From assembly GCA_038212325.1 (NCBI GenBank), contig JBBQUQ010000069.1, positions 1-18,470 of the forward strand: a DNA stretch of 18,470 nucleotides. The letters are read 5' to 3'. Every line of letters starts with the position of its first letter. The stretch's first letter is position 1. Source of the stretch: CAIVAT01 sp038212325. GTDB taxonomy: Bacteria; Bacteroidota; Bacteroidia; Bacteroidales; FEN-979. This document shows, in pieces, positions 1-6,911 of the stretch. The notes beneath the pieces are model-generated. The model made no database searches. It was not told where the DNA came from and saw only the letters and a program-made list of their open reading frames with translations. A program made the position numbers and the translations under genes.

Positions 1-52
1 CAGAGCCAATTATGCTCCGAGTCAAATCATTCAATAATTTCTGTGTTTTCAT
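1..52 (-). CDS. Possible start of a divergent gene, GxxExxY-like (partial)
   Basis: An ATG on the minus strand at 52-50 opens a frame that runs uninterrupted off the window edge. It gives only 17 residues, MKTQKLLNDLTRSIIGS. This resembles the start of GxxExxY-family (PD-(D/E)XK-like) proteins, which often begin with a short polar stretch followed by an I-I-G-x-A-I-E-V-H-like segment. The match is remembered pattern similarity over a very short stretch, and the diagnostic region lies outside the window. If real, the gene is transcribed away from the biosynthetic operon and shares the 53-332 region with it. It could equally be a chance frame. Confidence 0.25.
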   Translation of the reverse strand, partial: MKTQKLLNDLTRSIIGS

Positions 53-332
53 CACTATCCGAATTTATTTCTATTGTGATTTCTCATGTGCCTGCAGTGA
101 CTATTGTGGTAAAAAAGTCACATCCATCATCCACAATTGAGCAAATTTCTGTTTTTATATCTTGACTCTTGTGCTGACCCATACCATAACTATTGATCCA
201 ATTACGGCGGTGGGCGTGCACCCTATAAGTTCGGAGTTTAAGCCTTCATGAGTCAGGCCTTTCGGACTACCATCACGCGAACTCTCCGGGAATCGGGGTC
301 GAACTTTTACAAGGTCATTAACTAAAAATCCT
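53..332. other. Upstream non-coding region
   Basis: I see no coding frame of useful length on either strand here. The left half is AT-rich and the right half, about 205-305, is more GC-rich. Short inverted segments are present (AGTTCG at 228-233 against CGAACT at 278-283), but they are too short to call a defined structure. No riboswitch, tRNA or operator was recognised. The region most likely contains upstream control sequence for the operon that begins at 360 and possibly for a divergent gene on its left. Confidence 0.5.
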
Positions 333-340
333 TACTTTTG
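333..340 (+). promoter_or_regulatory. Bacteroidota-type -7 promoter element for the main operon
   Basis: TACTTTTG matches the Bacteroidota sigma-ABfr -7 consensus TAnnTTTG exactly. It lies 19 nt before the ATG of the first ACP gene, which leaves a short leader with transcription probably starting near 347. The -33 element is weak: the nearest candidate is a TTTT at 305-308, slightly farther away than usual. It is the best promoter candidate for the run of genes from 360 to 12993. Confidence 0.55.
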
Positions 341-359
341 CATCGGTTAACAAAAGACT

Positions 360-611
360 ATGATGCAAGAACATGAGATCATCAGGAAAATAAACCAACT
401 CCTGATCGACGAAATTGAAATCGAGGAAACCCAGATAAACCCTGCTGCCGACCTGAAAAAGGATCTTGGGATCGACAGCCTTGACTTTGTTGATTTATTT
501 GTGATCGTTGAAAATAATTTTGGCTTCAAGATGAAGGCTGAGGAAATGGCAGACGTTAAGTCACTCCAGGATTTTTACAGTTACATCATCAACCGCATCA
601 ACCCAAATTAG
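360..611 (+). CDS. Acyl carrier protein 1
   Basis: This 83-residue protein has the size and pattern of a discrete type II ACP. The phosphopantetheine site is in LGIDSLDFVDL, with Ser40 the expected attachment residue, followed by the usual acidic helix and a C-terminal helix ending in YSYIINRI. It would carry the growing or finished acyl chain in the cytoplasm for the KS, dehydratase and acyltransferases encoded downstream. The first of two adjacent ATGs (360 and 363) is used here; either is possible. It is the first gene of the operon, 19 nt after the promoter, and 6 nt before the acyltransferase gene. It differs clearly from the second ACP (10475-10729), which has DSI instead of DSL, so the two probably serve different enzymes or stages. 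Confidence 0.93.
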   Translation: MMQEHEIIRKINQLLIDEIEIEETQINPAADLKKDLGIDSLDFVDLFVIVENNFGFKMKAEEMADVKSLQDFYSYIINRINPN

Positions 612-617
612 TCGCAC

Positions 618-1532
618 ATGTCATCATGGGAAGGCAAGACCCGTGGAGGGGTTCTGGGATATAAAATATTTGTCTGGACCCTGAAAAACCTGGGACTGCG
701 CTTCTCCTATTTCCTTCTTTCATTCGTGGTGATCTATTTTGTGGCCGCATCCGGCAAAGCCTTTAAGGCTATCTTTAATTTTTACCATGAGGTGATGAAA
801 TACAACCGCGTAAAGGCCTTTTTCAGCATCTACCTGAATTATTACATGTTCGGGCAGATTTTGCTTGATAAGATTGCCATGCTCGCGGGATTTCAGCAAA
901 AATTCACCTTCGATTTTGAAGGGGAAGAGTACCTGCGCCAGATGCAGGATGGCGGGCTGTTGGTAAGCGCCCATGTCGGAAACTGGGAAATCGCGGGCCA
1001 ACTGCTGAACCGGCTCGAAAAACGCATCCACATCATCCTGTTCGATGCCGAGCATCAGCAAATCAAAGGATACCTGTCGGAGGTGCTGAAAACCCGCAAT
1101 GTCAACTTCATCGTTATCCGCGATGATTTTTCGCACCTGCTGGCGATCAAACAGGCGCTGGCCGACAAGGAGATCATCGCCATGCATGGCGATCGGTTCA
1201 TTGAAGGAAATAAAACCATCATACTCGATTTTATGGGCAAACCGGCGGCATTTCCCATCGGTCCGGTCAATATGGCGGCCAAATTCAGGGTTCCCGTGTC
1301 ATTTGTGTTTGCCGTAAAAGAGACCAGCAGCCACTATCATTTTTATGCAACCCCGCTGCACCAGGTTGCTTATACCACCAACCTGAAACAGCGGGAATCA
1401 AATTTAAGGGAAGCCCTGAATATATATTCCCTGAAATTCGAAGAAATCCTGCGAAAATATCCTTTCCAGTGGTTCAACTATTACGACTTCTGGAACCTCC
1501 CTGATGCGACTGTTCCTGAAATAAAAACCTGA
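618..1532 (+). CDS. LpxL/HtrB-family (lysophospholipid-type) acyltransferase
   Basis: The 304-residue protein matches the LpxL/HtrB lipid acyltransferase family. A hydrophobic segment near residues 28-46 probably anchors it to the inner membrane. The catalytic H-x4-E motif is seen as His119-Val-Gly-Asn-Trp-Glu124, followed by HGDRF at 190-194 and an aromatic C-terminal NYYDFW. Family members transfer acyl chains from ACP to lipid or sugar acceptors at the cytoplasmic face of the inner membrane. Related proteins are regular members of aryl-polyene and flexirubin loci, where they are thought to attach the polyene to a lipid. The gene directly follows an ACP gene, a likely acyl donor. Whether the acceptor is lipid A, a phospholipid or an aminolipid cannot be told. 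A frame on the opposite strand (720-1187) is a shadow. Confidence 0.88.
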   Translation: MSSWEGKTRGGVLGYKIFVWTLKNLGLRFSYFLLSFVVIYFVAASGKAFKAIFNFYHEVMKYNRVKAFFSIYLNYYMFGQILLDKIAMLAGFQQKFTFDFEGEEYLRQMQDGGLLVSAHVGNWEIAGQLLNRLEKRIHIILFDAEHQQIKGYLSEVLKTRNVNFIVIRDDFSHLLAIKQALADKEIIAMHGDRFIEGNKTIILDFMGKPAAFPIGPVNMAAKFRVPVSFVFAVKETSSHYHFYATPLHQVAYTTNLKQRESNLREALNIYSLKFEEILRKYPFQWFNYYDFWNLPDATVPEIKT

Positions 1533-1539
1533 CCTGCCG

Positions 1540-2892
1540 GTGAAAAAGCTACTGTTCGTTTCAGCCAACCGGTACACCAACCCCTACCCGGTATATCCCC
1601 TGGGGGTCTCATACCTGCGCACATACCTGGCCGGGCGCCTCCCCCATTACCAGATCAGGATCTTCGATCTCAACCTCAACACCCCGGAGTCATTCGGGTC
1701 ATACCTGCATGAATTTCAGCCGGATTATATCGGTCTCTCCCTGCGGAATGTGGATGATGTGAATTTTTACAGCCAGGAGAGCTTCATCAACGGGTACAGG
1801 ATGATTGTTGACATGGTGCGCGAGAATACAACTGCCCCGCTGATCATTGGCGGTTCCGCTTTTTCCATCTATCCCCGGGAACTTTTTTCCTTATTCAGCC
1901 CCGATTATGCCATCCAGGGTGAAGGAGAAGAGAGCCTCTTTCACTTATTGCAAAGCCTTGACCAGGGTTCGGCCGACATGGAAATTGACGGACTTGTTTA
2001 CCTTGACAACGGTGAAATCCGGGTGAATGGACGGAAACACTTTATCACGACACCCGACCTCGATTTTGACACCGGGCTGCTCGATTTCTACTGGGATAAG
2101 GCAGGCATGGTCAATGTTCAGACAAAGAGAGGCTGCCCGTATAATTGCATTTATTGCACCTACCCCCTCATTGAAGGCCACAACGTGCGAACCCTCGATC
2201 CCGATAAAATTGTACATACACTCGGGCAACTTTATGAGAAGCATCAGGTCGACAATGTGTTCTTCACCGATTCGGTATTCAACATCAGCCCCAATTTCAA
2301 TATTGAACTGGCCAATAAAATGATTGCCTCAAAGCTTCCCATGCATTGGGGCGCTTATTTTTCACCGCATAATTTGTCACTTGAAAATTTGAAATTGTTT
2401 GCCGAAGCGGGTCTTACCCACATCGAATTCGGCACCGAATCGCTGTCGGACACTACCCTGAAAAAATACGGAAAGCACTTTGATGTGGATGAGGTAGTCA
2501 GGGTGTCAGATTATTGCAACCAGGCAGGAATCTATTTCTGTCACTTCATGATAATCGGTGGCTTCGGTGAAACGGAAGCATCTGTTAACGAAAGCTTTGA
2601 AAATTCCAAACGTATCGAAAATACAGTCTTCTTTCCATTTATTGGCATGCGGATATATCCTGGAACCGTGCTGCATAAAATTGCACTTGCAGAAGGCATT
2701 GTTCATGAAGCGGATACCCTTCTTGAACCGGTTTATTACATTTCACCGGGAATCAACTATGACACGCTGAAGGAACGGGCTGAACAAACCGGCCGCCGGT
2801 GGGTTTTCCCCGATGAAGATGTGGCGACCGCAATGAACCGCATGCGCAAACGAAAACGCAAAGGATCTTTATGGCATCATTTGAAGAAATAA
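1540..2892 (+). CDS. B12-binding radical SAM enzyme
   Basis: The 450-residue protein has an N-terminal cobalamin-binding-like Rossmann domain (about residues 1-145, ending in IQGEGEESL) and a radical SAM core. The core has the CxxxCxxC cluster motif as Cys199, Cys203 and Cys206 in GCPYNCIYC. The C-terminus is highly basic (RMRKRKRKGS). Such enzymes use a 4Fe-4S cluster and SAM, with cobalamin, for methylation, ring formation or other radical changes on unactivated carbon. The opening, with PYPVYPLGVSYL, resembles B12/radical SAM proteins found beside lipid-biosynthesis genes, including proposed ladderane clusters; this is recall, not a search. The start is GTG at 1540, 7 nt after the acyltransferase stop. 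The 3' end overlaps the dehydratase-like gene by 22 nt, suggesting translational coupling. Substrate and reaction are unknown; acting on the ACP-bound chain is an inference from context. Confidence 0.88.
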   Translation: MKKLLFVSANRYTNPYPVYPLGVSYLRTYLAGRLPHYQIRIFDLNLNTPESFGSYLHEFQPDYIGLSLRNVDDVNFYSQESFINGYRMIVDMVRENTTAPLIIGGSAFSIYPRELFSLFSPDYAIQGEGEESLFHLLQSLDQGSADMEIDGLVYLDNGEIRVNGRKHFITTPDLDFDTGLLDFYWDKAGMVNVQTKRGCPYNCIYCTYPLIEGHNVRTLDPDKIVHTLGQLYEKHQVDNVFFTDSVFNISPNFNIELANKMIASKLPMHWGAYFSPHNLSLENLKLFAEAGLTHIEFGTESLSDTTLKKYGKHFDVDEVVRVSDYCNQAGIYFCHFMIIGGFGETEASVNESFENSKRIENTVFFPFIGMRIYPGTVLHKIALAEGIVHEADTLLEPVYYISPGINYDTLKERAEQTGRRWVFPDEDVATAMNRMRKRKRKGSLWHHLKK

Positions 2893-3284
2893 ACATACCA
2901 CAGAAGCCTCCGATGGTGATGGTTGACCGGCTGGTCGCGACCGTTGATAAAACCACGGTGACTAGTTTCGTCATTCGTGAAGACAATGTTTTTTGCAAAA
3001 ACGGGGAGTTCCGTGAGCCCGGATTAATCGAGAACATGGCCCAGACTGCAGCAGCAGGAGCGGGTGTAAAACCCGGGAATGTGGGCGGGACTGCGCCGCT
3101 TGGCTTCATTGGCGGCATCAGGAACCTGAGAATAGCCGGGTTTCCGAAGGTCGGACAGGAGATCACCACCCGTGTAACTATAATGCACGAAGTGTTTGAC
3201 GCGACCATCGTAAACGGTGACGTATTACTCGACAACGAGGTTATCGCAGCATGTGAAATGAAAATATTCTTAATCAAGCGTTAG
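2871..3284 (+). CDS. FabZ-like hotdog protein, 3-hydroxyacyl-ACP dehydratase-like
   Basis: The 137-residue protein has a single hotdog fold like FabZ. The N-terminal PPMVMVDRL (residues 13-21) matches the FabZ PFLLVDRV strand. GLIENMAQ (51-58) matches the FabZ central helix and keeps its acidic residue, Glu54. The FabZ catalytic His that comes just before the VD strand is replaced by Gln11 (IPQKPP). Homologous dehydratase-like proteins in flexirubin-type clusters, as I recall them, also carry PQ here, so the family may work differently or need a partner. The expected role is water removal from 3-hydroxyacyl-ACP to make the conjugated double bonds of a polyene. The gene overlaps the radical SAM gene by 22 nt and is 3 nt ahead of the next gene. 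Dehydratase activity is likely but unproven. Confidence 0.8.
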   Translation: MASFEEINIPQKPPMVMVDRLVATVDKTTVTSFVIREDNVFCKNGEFREPGLIENMAQTAAAGAGVKPGNVGGTAPLGFIGGIRNLRIAGFPKVGQEITTRVTIMHEVFDATIVNGDVLLDNEVIAACEMKIFLIKR

Positions 3285-3287
3285 CTA

Positions 3288-3704
3288 ATGGAAAATTCAG
3301 AGGATAAAGTAAAAGATAATATAACCGATGATAATAAACTGATTTACACCTATAATCGTGAACTTTTTTATCATTTTGACAAGGAAAAAGGGTTCACCCA
3401 GGAAGTTGATTATCAGAATCCGTGCAACCAGGTGATCATCAAGCAGAGCTGGGATGTGGCCGAGCAACGACTGGATGAGGTGAAACAGCTTGTCATAATC
3501 GGCAAGGCAAGCCCCGTTGCCTATTACATGGAAAAAATACTCATGGAGGTCCCCATGCTGGCTGCCTATATGGAACTGCCTAAATGGCGGGTCAAAAGGC
3601 ATCTGAAAACGAAGGTCTTTCAACGGCTGAAACCTGAGACAATGGCGAAATATGCCGCCGTATTTGACATTACTGTGGATGAACTTATTAATCCTGATTT
3701 TTAA
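3288..3704 (+). CDS. Small conserved protein with HTH-like C-terminal domain, copy 1
   Basis: I do not recognise a named family for this 138-residue protein. The N-terminal third is charged and ends in a QSWDVAEQRLDEVKQ amphipathic helix. It is followed by SPVAYYMEK (about residues 74-82) and a stretch patterned like an XRE/Cro helix-turn-helix: helix, MELPKWRVKRHLKTKVF turn and helix, then LKPETMAKYAAVFDITVDEL. It has no membrane segment or signal peptide and should be cytoplasmic. It lies 9 nt upstream of a BtrH-family gene, and the same order recurs at 4723-6157. This suggests that the small protein and the BtrH-like enzyme work as a pair, for example as adaptor or regulator. DNA binding is possible, but the conserved pairing with an enzyme also fits a protein-protein role. 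Confidence 0.75.
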   Translation: MENSEDKVKDNITDDNKLIYTYNRELFYHFDKEKGFTQEVDYQNPCNQVIIKQSWDVAEQRLDEVKQLVIIGKASPVAYYMEKILMEVPMLAAYMELPKWRVKRHLKTKVFQRLKPETMAKYAAVFDITVDELINPDF

Positions 3705-3713
3705 ATTAACGAA

Positions 3714-4718
3714 ATGGTAAAAATAGAATTCGAACACAGGCAGGCAGGTCATTGCGAGAGTGGAGTAACACGGAACCTCCTGAATTATCACGGGCTTATG
3801 ATCAGTGAGCCGGTGGCCTTCGGAATTGGCGCAGGACTGTTTTTCAGCTACCTGCCCTTTCTCAAGATGCAGCATGCGCCGACTACATCGTTCAGGGTGT
3901 GGCCGGGGCAGATTTTCGACCGTGCGACCAAGGCGCTCGGCGTGAAGTCAAATATCCACCATTTCCGCAATCCAAAGGATTCCATGGATAAGCTGAATGA
4001 AGTACTGGAAAAGGGGTACCCGGTTGGCCTGCAGGTAGGTACGTTTCATTTGCCTTTTTTTCCGCCCGAATACCGGATGCACTACAACATGCATAACATG
4101 ATCGTTTACGGCTATGACAACGGAAACTATTTCATCAGTGACACCGTAATGGAAAACCTGGTTGAGATCAGTTATGAGGACCTCATGCGGGTCAGATTTG
4201 CCAAAGGGGCCTTTGCTCCCCAGGGAAGAATGTACTACCCGACTTTTGTACCGAAGGACATTGATATAAAACCGGCCATCGTCAAGGGAATCAGGAAGAC
4301 TGCCTACAATATGTCGGGCATTCCCTTTCCCATCGTTGGTGCCAAGGGTATCAGGTACCTTGCCGGGCGCATGCGCAAATGGGAGAAAAACCTGGGCCCC
4401 GCCAAGGCATCCTATTACCTGGGGCAGGTATTGCGCATGGAGGAAGAGGTTGGAACTGCCGGTGCGGGTTTCCGGTTTATTTACGGCGCTTTTCTCGAAG
4501 AAGCATCCACTATCCTGAACCAGCCATGGCTCAAAGAATTATCGATTGAAATGGGCGAAAATGCCAATAAATGGCGTGAATTTTCATACCTTGGCTCGCG
4601 GAACTGCAAAAAAAGGGGGAAGCCCGATCAATCATATGATTTCCTGGCAGATATACTGCTTGAAGTTGCTGACCGTGAAGAGCGGATCTTTAAAAAATTA
4701 GCTGTCATCAAATTGTAA
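3714..4718 (+). CDS. BtrH-family acyltransferase-like protein, copy 1
   Basis: The 334-residue protein resembles BtrH (butirosin biosynthesis), with a BtrH N-terminal domain and a C-terminal DUF4872-like helical region. The papain-like N-terminal part shows GHCESG with Cys14 as the likely nucleophile, ISEPVAFGIGAGLFFSY, and HYNMHN with His123 and His127 as catalytic-base candidates, then Asp143 in ISDTV. BtrH itself transfers an acyl group from an ACP to an amino-sugar. By analogy this protein would move an acyl chain from one of the local ACPs to an amine or hydroxyl acceptor in the cytoplasm. Similar genes occur in flexirubin-type loci of Bacteroidota. A second copy, with the same motifs but clearly diverged, lies at 5132-6157. 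Acceptor and substrate are unknown. Confidence 0.82.
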   Translation: MVKIEFEHRQAGHCESGVTRNLLNYHGLMISEPVAFGIGAGLFFSYLPFLKMQHAPTTSFRVWPGQIFDRATKALGVKSNIHHFRNPKDSMDKLNEVLEKGYPVGLQVGTFHLPFFPPEYRMHYNMHNMIVYGYDNGNYFISDTVMENLVEISYEDLMRVRFAKGAFAPQGRMYYPTFVPKDIDIKPAIVKGIRKTAYNMSGIPFPIVGAKGIRYLAGRMRKWEKNLGPAKASYYLGQVLRMEEEVGTAGAGFRFIYGAFLEEASTILNQPWLKELSIEMGENANKWREFSYLGSRNCKKRGKPDQSYDFLADILLEVADREERIFKKLAVIKL

Positions 4719-4722
4719 ATCC

Positions 4723-5118
4723 ATGGAAGAAAATCAAAACCCGGTTTATAAGGACAAGGCTTATGGCCAGTACCGCGAGCTTTCATACAGCTACGAAGAT
4801 GGCGGTAAATTTGAACAAACGGTAGGTTTCCATGGCGATGCCGATCGCCTGATCCTGCAGCAGGCCTGGGACCTTTTCAACGAACGGATTGCGGATGCCC
4901 GGCAACGCGTACTTGAGGGAAAAGTGAGCCCGATTGCATATTACATGGAGAAAAACCTGCTTGACCCCATGAATCTCTCGATGATGGCCGGAATTTCATT
5001 GTGGAGGGTCAAATGGCACTTTAAACCCGGCGTTTTTAAGCGGTTGAGTGAACCGACGATGCAAAAATACGCTACAGCATTTAACGTTACCATCGACCAG
5101 CTTAAAAAGGTCGATTAA
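4723..5118 (+). CDS. Small conserved protein with HTH-like C-terminal domain, copy 2
   Basis: This 131-residue protein is a paralogue of the product of 3288-3704. They share the QxxWD helix, the SPxAYYMEK segment, WRVKxHxKxxVFxRL, and a closing xTMxKYAxxFxxTxDxL block. The N-terminal tail is the least conserved part. The C-terminal 65 residues look like an XRE-type helix-turn-helix. No signal peptide or membrane segment is seen. It lies 4 nt after the first BtrH-like gene and 13 nt before the second. The repeated gene order supports a functional pair. The name of the family and its role are not known to me. Confidence 0.75.
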   Translation: MEENQNPVYKDKAYGQYRELSYSYEDGGKFEQTVGFHGDADRLILQQAWDLFNERIADARQRVLEGKVSPIAYYMEKNLLDPMNLSMMAGISLWRVKWHFKPGVFKRLSEPTMQKYATAFNVTIDQLKKVD

Positions 5119-5131
5119 CCTGATCAGATTT

Positions 5132-6157
5132 ATGACAACAACAAAAACAATCATCGATTATACCCATCGCCAGGCCGGGCATTGCGAAAGCGGCGCCACA
5201 TCGAACCTCTTCAAGTTCAACGGGCTCGAAATTTCGGAGCCCATGGCCTTTGGCATCGGCAATGGTTTGTATTTCAGCTATATCCCGTTCCTGAAGATCC
5301 AGTTTGCCCCGATGATATCCTTCAGGAATCTTCCGAACACCGTTTTCAAACGCTCCACGGCCTACATGGGCATTGTATCCACAGTTATCAAGAAGATAAA
5401 GGATCCCAAAGAGGCGATGGAGATGCTCGACCGGAACCTTGAAAATGGCATTCCTACCGGTTGCCAGGTGGGTGTTTTCCAACTGACGTTCTTCCCACCG
5501 GAATACAGGATGCATTACAACATGCACAACCTCGTGGTTTTCGGCAAAGAGGGCAACATGTATCACATCAGCGACACGGTTATGGAATTTCCGCAGTTGC
5601 TCTCCTACGACGACCTGGTGCGGGTCCGCTATGCCAAAGGCGCCTTTGCCCCCCAGGGAAAAATGTACTGGATCAATCACCGGATCGATACGCCTGTTAA
5701 CATGAAATCTGCGATCATCATGGGGATCAAGAAGACTGTCAATGAAATGATCGGGATACCTTTCCCGCTCATCGGAGTGAAGGGGTTGCGCTGGATGGCC
5801 CGTGATATTAAAAAATGGCCTAAAAAACACGGCAACGACAAGGCATCATTTTACCTGGGTCAAATACTGCGAATGGCAGAAGATTTCGGCACAGGCGGTG
5901 CCGGATTCCGTTACATCTACGGGGCATTCCTGAAAGAAGCCGGCGAACTGTTCGGTCAGCACCAGGAGTTGCTGGAAGCATCGGACATGATGGGCAAAAC
6001 GGCCAACAAATGGCGCGAATTCACCTATATGGGTGCCAGGAACTGTAAAAACCGCTCCAAGCCCGAGGAAGATTACGGCACCCTTTCTGAAAAACTGCTT
6101 GAAATTGCCGCAGATGAAGAACAGGTTTACCAGAAACTAAAAAAAATCAGGTATTAA
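5132..6157 (+). CDS. BtrH-family acyltransferase-like protein, copy 2
   Basis: The 341-residue product is a paralogue of 3714-4718. It has GHCESG (Cys18 as likely nucleophile), ISEPMAFGIGNGLYFSY, HYNMHN (His128 and His132) and ISDTVM. The C-terminal half keeps the GIPFPxxGxKGxR, KASxYLGQxLRM and NKWREF segments seen in copy 1, so both copies appear intact. I chose the ATG at 5132. The frame is open to an ATG at 5048, but that would run 71 nt into the upstream gene, and the added 28 residues resemble nothing in copy 1. The stop overlaps the ATG of the ABC ATPase gene by one base (TAATG), indicating coupled translation. The role is expected to be ACP-to-acceptor acyl transfer, with a different acceptor or chain from copy 1 being plausible. 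Confidence 0.83.
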   Translation: MTTTKTIIDYTHRQAGHCESGATSNLFKFNGLEISEPMAFGIGNGLYFSYIPFLKIQFAPMISFRNLPNTVFKRSTAYMGIVSTVIKKIKDPKEAMEMLDRNLENGIPTGCQVGVFQLTFFPPEYRMHYNMHNLVVFGKEGNMYHISDTVMEFPQLLSYDDLVRVRYAKGAFAPQGKMYWINHRIDTPVNMKSAIIMGIKKTVNEMIGIPFPLIGVKGLRWMARDIKKWPKKHGNDKASFYLGQILRMAEDFGTGGAGFRYIYGAFLKEAGELFGQHQELLEASDMMGKTANKWREFTYMGARNCKNRSKPEEDYGTLSEKLLEIAADEEQVYQKLKKIRY

Positions 6158-6909
6158 TGGCCCGGCAGCCTATTATCGAGATCAGGGAACTGACAAAAAT
6201 TTATAAAGGGGCGGAAGAGCCCGCTGTGAATGCCATTTCCCTTGACATATTTCCCAACGAGATATTCGGCTTGCTGGGGCCCAACGGTGCCGGTAAAACC
6301 ACAACCATATCCATACTTTGTGGTTTGTTCCCTCCGACAAAAGGGAGCGTTATGATCGATGGCATCGATAGCCATACGAACCTGGAAAAGATCAAGCAGA
6401 TCATCGGAGTGGTTCCGCAGGACATTGCCCTCTACCCCACCCTCACCGGGCGTGAAAATCTTACCTTCTTCGGCAACATGTACGGCCTTTACGGGCCGGC
6501 GCTGCGGGATAAAATCGGACATTACCTCACCGAATTCGGGCTGGAAAAACATGCCAATAAAACGGTCAGCAAATACTCCGGCGGCATGAAACGCCGGGTG
6601 AACCTGATCGCCGGATTGCTGCATGATCCGAAGATCCTTTTCCTGGATGAACCAACCGTAGGCATCGATGTGCAGTCGCGTGTGGTGATCCTCGAATATC
6701 TGCAGGAGATCAACAAAAAAGGAGTAACGATCGTCTATACTTCTCATTATATGGAAGAAGCGGAGAACCTGTGTTCCAGGGTTGCGATCATCGACCGGGG
6801 GAACATCATCACACTCGGCGACCCGAAAGATCTTCTCAGGGAGAATCCCGGATTCAAAAACCTGGAAAACATATTTATCCATCTTACCGGTAAAGACATG
6901 AGGGACTAG
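6157..6909 (+). CDS. ABC transporter ATP-binding protein
   Basis: The 250-residue protein is a complete ABC ATPase. Walker A is GPNGAGKT at residues 41-48, the Q-loop is in VVPQDIALYP, the signature is SGGMKRR from Ser141, Walker B is ILFLDEP with Asp164-Glu165, and the switch His is His197 in TSHYMEE. It is of the DrrA/CcmA type that partners ABC-2 permeases and powers export of lipids, polyketides or drugs across the inner membrane. The permease gene follows after 2 nt. In this operon the most likely cargo is the acylated product made by the surrounding enzymes. The start ATG overlaps the stop of the second BtrH-like gene. A long frame on the opposite strand (6154-6882) is a shadow. Confidence 0.96.
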   Translation: MARQPIIEIRELTKIYKGAEEPAVNAISLDIFPNEIFGLLGPNGAGKTTTISILCGLFPPTKGSVMIDGIDSHTNLEKIKQIIGVVPQDIALYPTLTGRENLTFFGNMYGLYGPALRDKIGHYLTEFGLEKHANKTVSKYSGGMKRRVNLIAGLLHDPKILFLDEPTVGIDVQSRVVILEYLQEINKKGVTIVYTSHYMEEAENLCSRVAIIDRGNIITLGDPKDLLRENPGFKNLENIFIHLTGKDMRD

Positions 6910-6911
6910 GA

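Noticed and set aside
295..304. GGGGTCGAAC, similar to a tRNA T-arm
   Set aside because: No matching acceptor, D or anticodon arm could be folded around it on either strand.
720..1187. 155-codon open frame on the minus strand
   Set aside because: It is opposite the LpxL/HtrB-type acyltransferase with its H-x4-E motif; no independent support.
3288..5118. The two small proteins as ordinary XRE transcription regulators
   Set aside because: The helix-turn-helix likeness is only a pattern seen by eye, and each gene is paired with an enzyme gene in the middle of the operon; a regulator role is left open rather than called.
5048..5131. N-terminal extension of the second BtrH-like protein
   Set aside because: It would overlap the preceding gene by 71 nt and has no counterpart in the first copy, which starts 13 residues before the catalytic Cys; the ATG at 5132 fits better.
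5102..5830. 242-codon open frame on the minus strand
   Set aside because: It lies opposite the second BtrH-like gene, whose catalytic motifs and paralogue confirm the plus strand. The minus-strand translation is rich in His, Arg and Pro and shows no family pattern.
6154..6882. 242-codon open frame on the minus strand
   Set aside because: It is exactly opposite the ABC ATPase gene, which has all its motifs; the antisense product resembles nothing and is a codon-bias shadow.
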